In this document: positions 5,867 through 11,545 of the stretch, piece by piece
How positions within the stretch are numbered: the stretch's first letter is position 1
Layout: each line of letters begins with the position of its first letter
Source: Alphaproteobacteria bacterium
GTDB taxonomy: Bacteria > Pseudomonadota > Alphaproteobacteria > Reyranellales > Reyranellaceae
Assembly: GCA_013290035.1 (NCBI GenBank)
Contig: JABCYT010000043.1
Span: forward strand, 1-11,545
Length of the DNA stretch: 11,545 nt
Direction: 5' to 3'
Notes under the pieces: generated by a model
What the model saw: the letters and a program-made list of their open reading frames with translations, nothing else
The model's database searches: none
What the model was told of the DNA's origin: nothing
Program-made: the position numbers and the translations under genes

Positions 5867-7209
5867 TCCCGGCTGCCGATCCCGCCTTCCGCGCCCAGCT
5901 CGACGGGCTGGAGCTGATCGATCATCCCGTGCAGCTTCGCCTGCGCAGCCGCGACTTCTACTGGTATTCGCCGATCCTGAAGGCCGAGCTCGACGGCAAG
6001 GCGGCCGATCTCATCGTCGTGCCGCGCACGGTCGACGAGGTCGTGCGCGTCGCCGCCGCCTGCGCCCGCTTCGGCGTCCCGCTGGTGGTGCGCGGCGGCG
6101 CCACCGGCAATTACGGCCAGATGGTGCCCCTGCAGGGCGGCGTGCTGCTCGACATGGCGCGGCTCGATCGCACGCTCTGGATCGAGCGCGGCCGCGGCCG
6201 CTTCGAGGCCGGCGTGCGGCTGGGCGACGCCGACGTGCTTTGCCAGAAGCAGGGCTGGGAGCTGCGCATGTTTCCCTCGACCCGCCGGCAGGCGACCGTC
6301 GGTGGCTATGTCTGCGGCGGCGCCGCCGGCGTGGGCTCGATCCGCTACGGGCAGCTGCGCGATGCGGGCTCGGTGCTGGCCCTGAAGGTCGTCACCTGCG
6401 AGCCCGCGCCGCGGCTGATCGAGCTGCGCGGCGCCGATATCGGCAAGGCGCTGCACGCCTACGGAACGACCTCGATCGTCGTCGAGGTCGAGCTTGCGCT
6501 GGCGCCGGCCTATCCCTGGGTCGAGATGGTGGCGGCGTTCGACGACTTCGCTGCGGCGGCCCACTTCGCCCAGGCGCTGGGCGAGTCGGACGGCATCTTT
6601 CTCAAGCTCGACAGCCTCATGGCCTGGCCGCTGCCGCGCTACTTCCGTGGCCTGGAGGAAGGGACGCTGCCCGAAGGCCGTCACGTCGTCATGATCATGG
6701 TGGCGGCTGGCAACGCCGCGACGGTGCGCGACCTCGTTCGTGGGCGGGGCGGCACGGTCACGCTCGAACGGCGCTACGTCGAAGATCGGGCCATCACGCC
6801 GCTCTACGAATACACCTGGAACCACACGACCCTGCAGGCACTCAAGGTCGACAAGACCGTCACCTACCTGCAGACCATCTTTCCGCTGGGCGCCAACGTC
6901 GAGGCCCTGATCGCCTCGCACGAAATGTTCGGCGATGAGGTCATGGCGCACGCCGAATTCCAGCGCCGCCAGGGCCGCACCAACTGCTCGTCGCTCCAGG
7001 TCGTGCGCTACAGCGACGAGGCGCGGCTGTGGGAAATCGTGCGCGGCATGGAGACGCTCGGTATCCGGCTGTCCAATCCGCACAGCTACATCCTGGAAGA
7101 CAAGGGCGCGCGCGTGCTGTCGGCCGACCTGCAGCTCGCCTTCAAGCGCGAGGCCGATCCGCAGGGCCTGCTCAATCCCGGAAAGATGAGCCGATGGACG
7201 GCGGCATGA
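5863..7209 (+). CDS. FAD-binding (PCMH/VAO-type) oxidase or dehydrogenase, paralog 1
   Basis: Flavoenzyme of the vanillyl-alcohol-oxidase/PCMH superfamily (GlcD-like), which oxidises alcohols, amines or hydroxy acids. In 448 residues the N-terminal FAD domain shows the binding loop RGGATGNYGQ (about 77-86), VLLDMARLDR, FPSTRRQATVGG and GGAAGVGSIRYG, then HAYGTTSIVVEVEL near 198-211. The C-terminal substrate domain has a distinctive YTWNHTTL segment and ends in LNPGKM (437-442), common in GlcD-like proteins. I see no iron-sulfur cysteine cluster and no bicovalent flavin motif. The start GTG 5863 overlaps the amidohydrolase stop (GTGA); the end overlaps the next gene (ATGA). It is about 53% identical by hand count to that neighbour over residues 31-210 without gaps. 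It probably oxidises a pathway intermediate; the electron acceptor is unknown. Confidence 0.88.
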   Translation: MIPAADPAFRAQLDGLELIDHPVQLRLRSRDFYWYSPILKAELDGKAADLIVVPRTVDEVVRVAAACARFGVPLVVRGGATGNYGQMVPLQGGVLLDMARLDRTLWIERGRGRFEAGVRLGDADVLCQKQGWELRMFPSTRRQATVGGYVCGGAAGVGSIRYGQLRDAGSVLALKVVTCEPAPRLIELRGADIGKALHAYGTTSIVVEVELALAPAYPWVEMVAAFDDFAAAAHFAQALGESDGIFLKLDSLMAWPLPRYFRGLEEGTLPEGRHVVMIMVAAGNAATVRDLVRGRGGTVTLERRYVEDRAITPLYEYTWNHTTLQALKVDKTVTYLQTIFPLGANVEALIASHEMFGDEVMAHAEFQRRQGRTNCSSLQVVRYSDEARLWEIVRGMETLGIRLSNPHSYILEDKGARVLSADLQLAFKREADPQGLLNPGKMSRWTAA

Positions 7210-8576
7210 AGGCCATCGACTGGCCGGGCGTTCTGGCCGATCTGGCGCCGATCGAATGCGTCGCCGACCGCGCGCTGGTGCGCCAGAAGAGTCGCGACTT
7301 CTTCTGGTATTCGCCGGTGCTGAACGAGCGGCTGAAGGCCGTGCGCGGCGATCTTCTGGTCTCGCCCGCCAGCGAGGACGAGGTCGTGCGCACCCTCGCC
7401 TACTGCCATGCCCGCCGCATTCCGGTGACGCCGCGCGGTGCGGGCACCGGCAATTACGGCCAGGCGATGCCGCTCCAGGGCGGCGTCGTGCTCGATCTCG
7501 GCCGCCTCGATCGCTTCCTGTCGCTGGAGGATGGGGTCGCGCGCGTGCAGGCCGGCCTCAAACTCGGCGACCTCGAAGCCCACAGCCTGCCGCAGGGCTG
7601 GGAGCTGCGCTTCCATCCCTCGACGCGGCGCACGGCGACCATCGGCGGCTTCATCGCCGGCGGATCGGGCGGCGTGGGCTCGATCCAGTTCGGCGGCCTG
7701 CGCAGCCGCGGCAACGTGCTGGGGCTGCGCGTGATCACCATGGAGGAAAAGCCGCGCGTTCTGGAATTGCGCGGCGAGGAGGTCATGCAGGCCATCCACG
7801 CCTACGGCACCAACGGCATCATTACCGAGCTTGAGATTCCGCTGGCGCGGGCCTGGCCATGGCACGAGGCGGTCGTGGCCTTCGACGATATCGGCCGCGC
7901 CGCTTCCTTCGGCAACGCGCTGGGCGAAGCCGACGGCATCACCAAGAAACTGATCTCGGTCTTCGACTGGGGTGCGGCACAGTATTTCAAACCGATACTG
8001 CCCCATCTTCCGGCCGGCCAGGCCGTTGCGCTCTGCCTGATCGCCGATGCCTCGCGCGAGGCATTCTCGCTGCTGGCCGGCGACGGCGGTGGCAGGATCG
8101 TCTTCGAACGCGCGGCCGGCGACGAGGCCGACGAGATTCCGCCGCTCTACGAGTTCACCTGGAACCACACGACTCTGTGGGCGCTGAAGGCCGACCGCAC
8201 GATCACCTATCTGCAGTGCCTGTTCGACGGGCCGGACTATCTCGACAAGATCGCTCGCGCCGTCGCCGCCTTCGGCGATGAAACGCCGATGCATCTGGAG
8301 TTCACGAGGATCGAGGGCCACGTCGCCGCCTTCGGTCTCCAGCTCATGCGCTTCAAGAGCGAACAACGCCTCTACGAGGTCATTGCCTGGCTGGAGGCGG
8401 CGGGCTGTCCGGTGGCCGATCCCCACACTTTCATCCTGGAGGATGGTGGCATGAAAACCATCGACGAGGCGCAGCTCGCCTTCAAACGGCAGACCGACCC
8501 GCTCGGCCTGTTGAATCCGGGAAAGATGAGGGGCTTCAGTCCGGCCGCCTGCCCGGTGGCCGAGCGGCCTGCCTAA
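7206..8576 (+). CDS. FAD-binding (PCMH/VAO-type) oxidase or dehydrogenase, paralog 2
   Basis: Second copy of the same flavoenzyme type, 456 residues. It has RGAGTGNYGQ (77-86), HPSTRRTATIGG, GGSGGVGSIQFG, HAYGTNGIITELEI, FTWNHTTL and the terminal LNPGKM. ATG 7206 is chosen over the in-frame ATG 7194 for two reasons. It forms the ATGA overlap with the preceding gene, and from it the shared SRDFxWYSP motif falls at the same residue numbers (29-37) as in paralog 1. The C-terminal tail after LNPGKM is about nine residues longer than in paralog 1. The two may form a heteromer or handle two successive oxidations; the sequence cannot decide. It is the last gene of the tightly overlapping operon, followed by a gap with its own promoter-like element. 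Confidence 0.88.
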   Translation: MKAIDWPGVLADLAPIECVADRALVRQKSRDFFWYSPVLNERLKAVRGDLLVSPASEDEVVRTLAYCHARRIPVTPRGAGTGNYGQAMPLQGGVVLDLGRLDRFLSLEDGVARVQAGLKLGDLEAHSLPQGWELRFHPSTRRTATIGGFIAGGSGGVGSIQFGGLRSRGNVLGLRVITMEEKPRVLELRGEEVMQAIHAYGTNGIITELEIPLARAWPWHEAVVAFDDIGRAASFGNALGEADGITKKLISVFDWGAAQYFKPILPHLPAGQAVALCLIADASREAFSLLAGDGGGRIVFERAAGDEADEIPPLYEFTWNHTTLWALKADRTITYLQCLFDGPDYLDKIARAVAAFGDETPMHLEFTRIEGHVAAFGLQLMRFKSEQRLYEVIAWLEAAGCPVADPHTFILEDGGMKTIDEAQLAFKRQTDPLGLLNPGKMRGFSPAACPVAERPA

Positions 8577-8628
8577 TTCATGGGCAGGGCCAATTTCTCA
8601 TCAGCGCTGGCGCGAAGTCCCTTCCGGA

Positions 8629-8644
8629 TGGCACGCTTCCCGCA
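8629..8644 (+). promoter_or_regulatory. Sigma-54-like -24/-12 element ahead of the Rieske gene pair
   Basis: TGGCACGCTTCCCGCA has a perfect -24 half (TGGCACG) and GG to GC spacing of exactly 10 bases (8630-8631 and 8642-8643). In the -12 half TT is replaced by CC. The predicted transcription start is about 8655, just ahead of AGGAG (8658-8662) and ATG 8668, so the leader would be very short. It is the weakest -12 half of the four in the window, but it sits in the only sizeable gap (8577-8667) between the FAD and Rieske genes. The rest of that gap holds only a small palindrome, CAGCGCTG (8602-8609). Confidence 0.45.
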
Positions 8645-8667
8645 CGGCTAGAACGCCAGGAGACAGC

Positions 8668-9714
8668 ATGCTCGTCACCCAGCAGAAGGTCCTGCGCCGC
8701 TTTTGGTACCCGGTCATTCCAGCGGAGCGACTGGCCGACGCCCCCGCGCCCTTCACCCTGCTCGGCACGAAGCTGGTCCTGTTCCGCGATGCCGCCGGCA
8801 AGGCCTCGGCGCTGATCGACCGTTGCTGCCACCGCACCGCCAAGCTGAGCCAAGGCTGGCTTGATGGCGGCAACATCGTCTGCCCCTATCATGGCTGGAC
8901 TTACGCCGGCGACGGGCGCTGCACGCGCATCCCGCAGCGGCCGGATGGCGATCCCGGCAAGGGCATCGCCGTCGAGGCGTTCCGCTGCCGCGAGCGCCAT
9001 GGCGTGGTGTGGGTGGCGCTCGAGGAGCCGTTGCGCGACATCCCCGACCTGCCCGAGTACGACGACCCGGCCTATCGCCGCGTCTTCGAGTTCTACGAGC
9101 CGTGGGACGCGCCGGGGCTGCTCATCATGGAGAACAGTTTCGACAATGCCCATTTCGCCTTCGTGCACAAGGCGAGCTTCGGCATCGTCGACGAGCCCGA
9201 GCCGGTGCAGCCGCGACTGGAGCCGCACCCGGCGGGCTTCATCATGTATGCCGACGTGCCGGTGAAGAATCCCGACATTCAGAAAGCCAATCTCGGCATC
9301 GCCTCGGACCGCACCATCCGGCAGTACGAGAAGACCTGGTGGATGCCTTTCTCCCGCAAGATGAAGGTGACCTATCCCAACGGCCTGGTGCACATCATCA
9401 TGACCCTGACGGCGCCGATCGACGACCGCCGTTCGCAGGTCATCCAGTTCCTGCTGCGCAGCGACAGCGAAGCCGAGGCGCCGGCGGAGAATCTGATCAC
9501 GTTCGACCGCCAGGTGACGCACGAGGACATGGCCATCCTGGCGGCCTGCGACGACGACGTGCCGTTGTCGATGAACGGCGAGCTGCACATGCCGACCGAC
9601 CGACCCGGCCTGGAAATGCGCCGCATGCTGGCAAAGCTGCTGGCCGAGCACGGCGAGGCGGAGGTGCGGCGCGACGGGCCGGTCTCCCAGCCGCTGGCGT
9701 CGGCAGCCGAGTAA
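8668..9714 (+). CDS. Rieske non-heme iron oxygenase, alpha subunit, paralog 1
   Basis: Oxygenase component of a Rieske [2Fe-2S]/mononuclear iron enzyme, 348 residues, in the size class of VanA-, dicamba- and N-/O-demethylase-type oxygenases. The Rieske ligands are C53 and H55 (DRCCHR) and C72 and H75 (CPYHGW). The catalytic iron site is ENSFDNAHFAFVH, with H162 and H167 as ligands and D159 as the likely electron-bridging Asp. The third (Asp) ligand is probably D287 in VTHEDMAIL. This family hydroxylates C-H bonds or removes N- or O-methyl groups. Its electrons come from a separate reductase, and none is encoded nearby. ATG 8668 has AGGAG at 8658-8662. It is followed after 14 bases by a paralog with identical residue numbering for all these motifs. 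Confidence 0.93.
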   Translation: MLVTQQKVLRRFWYPVIPAERLADAPAPFTLLGTKLVLFRDAAGKASALIDRCCHRTAKLSQGWLDGGNIVCPYHGWTYAGDGRCTRIPQRPDGDPGKGIAVEAFRCRERHGVVWVALEEPLRDIPDLPEYDDPAYRRVFEFYEPWDAPGLLIMENSFDNAHFAFVHKASFGIVDEPEPVQPRLEPHPAGFIMYADVPVKNPDIQKANLGIASDRTIRQYEKTWWMPFSRKMKVTYPNGLVHIIMTLTAPIDDRRSQVIQFLLRSDSEAEAPAENLITFDRQVTHEDMAILAACDDDVPLSMNGELHMPTDRPGLEMRRMLAKLLAEHGEAEVRRDGPVSQPLASAAE

Positions 9715-9728
9715 AGGGAACCCCATCG

Positions 9729-10769
9729 ATGCTTGCCACCCGACAGCCCGTCTTGCGCCGTTTCTGGTATCCGGTGATGCCGCAGGCCCTGGTCGACCAG
9801 GGGCCGCAACCTTTCACCTTGCTCGGCGAGAAGATCGTCCTGTGGCGGGACGGCAGCGGTCGCTACGCGGCCATGGCGGACCGCTGTCCGCACCGCTCGG
9901 CCGCACTCAGCAAGGGTTGGGTCGATGGCGACGCCCTCGTCTGCCCCTATCATGGCTGGGCCTATGACGGCCGCGGCGCCTGCGTGCGCGTGCCGCAACG
10001 GCCGGACTCCGGCGGCTTGAAAGGCACCGCTGTCCGGTCCTTCGCCTGCACTGAACGCTATGGCCATGTCTGGGTGGCGCTCGACGAACCGCTGGCGCCG
10101 ATCCCCGACTGGACCGAGGAAAGCGATGCCGCCTATCGCCGTATCGACCAGTTCTACGAGCCGTGGAACTGCGCGGGCTTCAGGCTGATGGAAAACAGCT
10201 TCGACAACGCCCACATCCACTTCGTCCATCGCCGGACGTTCGGCGACATCAACGACCCCAATCCACCGCAACCAACCATCGAACGCTTCGATCACGGCTT
10301 CGTCGCCCGCTCCGACGTCCCCGTCTTCAACACCGAGCTGCAGAAGAAGAACCTGCGCGACGACAGCGCCTTCACCGTGCGCCACATCACGGCGCACTGG
10401 TACATGCCCTTCCTGCGTCGCCTGCAGATCCGCTATCCCAACGGCCTCGACCATATCATCGTCACCGCAGCGACGCCGATCGGCGACGGCTCGTGCCAGG
10501 TGGTGCAATTCTGCCTCCGCAACGACACCGAGGCTGAGGCCACGGCGGCCGACATCATCGCCTTCGACCGGCGGGTGACCGAGGAAGACCGCGAGGTGCT
10601 GGAGGGCACCGACTTCGACGCCCCGCTCGACATGAATTCGGGCGTCGAGCGCCACATGCCGTCCGACCAGCCGGGGCTCCTGATGCGCCGCATGCTGCTC
10701 GAGCTTCTGGCGACGCACGGCGAGACCGAGCAGACCCGCCACTACCCGAGCCGGCAGGCGGCCGAGTAG
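9729..10769 (+). CDS. Rieske non-heme iron oxygenase, alpha subunit, paralog 2
   Basis: Second Rieske oxygenase, 346 residues. It has C53/H55 (DRCPHR), C72/H75 (CPYHGW), then ENSFDNAHIHFVH with D159, H162 and H167, and VTEEDREVLE supplying the probable third iron ligand. All ligands are intact, so it should be active on its own. A catalytically dead partner subunit can be excluded on these motifs. ATG 9729 is preceded by AGGGA (9715-9719). Both copies start with almost the same residues (LRRFWYPV). Divergence is greatest between the iron-site motif and residue 220, and in the C-terminal tail; in this family part of that region lines the substrate pocket, which suggests different substrates or a heteromer. 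The gene ends six bases from the stop of the convergent oxidoreductase gene. Confidence 0.93.
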   Translation: MLATRQPVLRRFWYPVMPQALVDQGPQPFTLLGEKIVLWRDGSGRYAAMADRCPHRSAALSKGWVDGDALVCPYHGWAYDGRGACVRVPQRPDSGGLKGTAVRSFACTERYGHVWVALDEPLAPIPDWTEESDAAYRRIDQFYEPWNCAGFRLMENSFDNAHIHFVHRRTFGDINDPNPPQPTIERFDHGFVARSDVPVFNTELQKKNLRDDSAFTVRHITAHWYMPFLRRLQIRYPNGLDHIIVTAATPIGDGSCQVVQFCLRNDTEAEATAADIIAFDRRVTEEDREVLEGTDFDAPLDMNSGVERHMPSDQPGLLMRRMLLELLATHGETEQTRHYPSRQAAE

Positions 10770-10775
10770 GCGCCG

Positions 10776-11357
10776 CTACCACGTCGAATACGCCGCACGC
10801 ACGCGCTCGAGGAAGGCTTTCAGGCGAGCCTCGTCGTTGCGGTTCATGTCGTAGCAGCCCATGAACGACATCGGCACGCCGGGGCCCACATAGGCGCGCA
10901 GCATGCGCGTGAAGAGCTTGCGCGGCGGATCGCCGGCCAGGAAGGCGCGCCAGCGCGTGCCGCCATAGGTCGACACGCCGCCCACCCGCTTGAGATGCCG
11001 TAGTGCGCCGCGCACCTTGCCGTCGACCAGGTCGAAGGCGACGCCCGGCAGGAAGACCTTCTCGCAAAAGCCCTTCAGGATGGCGGGCGGCGCGAAGACC
11101 CAGGTGGGGAAGACCAGCACCAGGGCGTCCGCCGCCTCCAGCCGCTCGATCCAAGGTGCGGCCAAGGCACGGTTCGCCGGGATCGTGTGATAAAGCAGCC
11201 GCTCGTCGCGGCTCATGATGGCCGGAAAGTTTTCGGCATAGAGGTCGCAGGCGTCGACATCGTGGCCGCGTTTTCGCAGCGTCTCGGTCACGACGCCGTA
11301 GATCGCGGCGTTGAAGCTCGTCTCGACCGGGTGGGCGTAGACGACCATCACGCGCAT
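10776..11357 (-). CDS. Flavodoxin-fold NAD(P)H oxidoreductase (NQO1/MdaB/KefF-type)
   Basis: Soluble FMN- or FAD-dependent NAD(P)H:quinone-type oxidoreductase of the Flavodoxin_2 family, 193 residues. The N-terminal VVYAHPVETSFNAAI holds the family's phosphate-binding AHP-x3-S-x-N loop. LVFPTWVFAPPAILKGF followed by EKVFLPGVAF is the second flavin/dimer signature of this family. GGVSTYGG near the centre matches the usual third loop. The start is ATG 11357, overlapping the upstream hydrolase stop by one base (TGATG); GTG 11360 would add one residue. It is cotranscribed with that hydrolase, not with the catabolic operons. Its tail meets the Rieske genes with only six bases between stops, and I see no convincing terminator there. 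Quinone or nitro-compound reduction is usual for the family; a link to the Rieske enzymes is not supported. Confidence 0.9.
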   Translation of the reverse strand: MRVMVVYAHPVETSFNAAIYGVVTETLRKRGHDVDACDLYAENFPAIMSRDERLLYHTIPANRALAAPWIERLEAADALVLVFPTWVFAPPAILKGFCEKVFLPGVAFDLVDGKVRGALRHLKRVGGVSTYGGTRWRAFLAGDPPRKLFTRMLRAYVGPGVPMSFMGCYDMNRNDEARLKAFLERVRAAYSTW

Positions 11358-11545
11358 CACGGCTGCTCCGCCGGCAGCATCAAGAGCGAAGCCCGCGTAC
11401 CGCCGCTATGCACCGCCAACGTGATGATGCACGAGTCGAACGCTCGTGCGTCGATATCGCAGGCGCCCGTGCCGGGGTTGACGACGAAGGCGGGAAACGA
11501 CGAGGGCTGCAGCGACAGGCGCAACGCAGTGCCGGCCGGAACGGT
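11357..11545 (-). CDS. C-terminal end of a CocE/NonD-type (X-Pro dipeptidyl-peptidase-like) hydrolase, partial
   Basis: The minus-strand frame is open from the right edge to TGA at 11359-11357, giving 62 residues. The pattern VPAGTALRLSLQPSSFPAF, then VVNPGTGA and a final LAVHSGGTRASLLMLP, is the closing strand set of the C-terminal jelly-roll domain of CocE/NonD hydrolases (cocaine-esterase and cephalosporin-acylase relatives). Those proteins typically show an AGHRLRLEISSSxFPRF-NxNTG pattern and an H..(a/p)SRLxLP ending. The alpha/beta-hydrolase catalytic domain lies outside the window, so activity cannot be judged. The stop is overlapped by the oxidoreductase start, so the two are translationally coupled. 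The family assignment comes from a short tail and is tentative. Confidence 0.6.
   Translation of the reverse strand, partial: TVPAGTALRLSLQPSSFPAFVVNPGTGACDIDARAFDSCIITLAVHSGGTRASLLMLPAEQP

Noticed and set aside
4442..8426. Three long minus-strand frames (4442-5692, 5827-7083, 7086-8426) opposite the amidohydrolase and FAD genes
   Set aside because: All are antisense shadows of genes with conserved motifs, with low-complexity translations and no Shine-Dalgarno logic or operon spacing.
9372..10742. Long open frame (456 codons) on the minus strand opposite the Rieske genes
   Set aside because: It is antisense to two proteins with complete Rieske and iron-site motifs. Its translation is His/Arg/Gly/Ala-rich with no recognisable domain, as expected from the reverse complement of high-GC coding DNA.
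10757..10777. Possible bidirectional terminator between the convergent genes (GCGGC at 10758-10762 with GCCGC at 10772-10776)
   Set aside because: Only a 5-bp stem with a nine-base loop overlapping both stop codons, and no T-run on either strand. Any GC-rich sequence gives such pairs.
10776..11357. Flavodoxin-fold oxidoreductase as the electron donor to the Rieske oxygenases
   Set aside because: It lies on the opposite strand, is coupled to a CocE/NonD-type hydrolase, lacks a [2Fe-2S] domain, and belongs to a quinone-reductase-type family.

Overview
The window is GC-rich, densely coding DNA with strong third-position G/C bias, overlapping genes and a Tat-dependent solute-binding protein. It looks like a chromosomal accessory catabolic locus of a proteobacterium, most likely an alphaproteobacterium. 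That taxonomic guess comes from gene style, not from a marker gene. I see no rRNA, tRNA, CRISPR, insertion sequence, integrase or toxin-antitoxin gene.

Layout. Left block, minus strand: a biuret-hydrolase-like cysteine hydrolase (57-737), followed by the first codons of another minus-strand gene running off the left edge (1-12). A divergent gap of about 145 bases follows. Central block, plus strand: a creatininase-family metal hydrolase (883-1701), then a six-gene, mostly overlapping operon. It encodes an ABC importer (Tat-exported binding protein, ATPase, permease), a cytosine-deaminase-like amidohydrolase and two tandem paralogous FAD-linked oxidases (1782-8576). After a gap of about 90 bases come two tandem paralogous Rieske non-heme iron oxygenases (8668-10769). 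Right block, minus strand and convergent: a flavodoxin-fold NAD(P)H oxidoreductase (10776-11357), translationally coupled to the C-terminal end of a CocE/NonD-type hydrolase that enters from the right edge.

Regulation. Each of the three plus-strand promoter gaps carries a sequence resembling a sigma-54 (RpoN) -24/-12 element, with the GG and GC dinucleotides exactly 10 bases apart. A fourth such element faces the cysteine hydrolase in the divergent gap. This pattern suggests that uptake and degradation genes form one RpoN-dependent regulon, plausibly controlled by nitrogen or by substrate. The activator gene is not in the window.

Function as a whole (inference). An importer is grouped with three hydrolases typical of C-N bond chemistry (isochorismatase-fold amidase, creatininase family, cytosine-deaminase family), two flavin oxidases and two Rieske oxygenases. 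This fits a pathway that imports an N-rich, possibly N-methylated or ring-containing compound, oxidises it, deaminates or opens it, and releases ammonia. The substrate cannot be named from the sequence, and I do not recognise the gene set as a described pathway.
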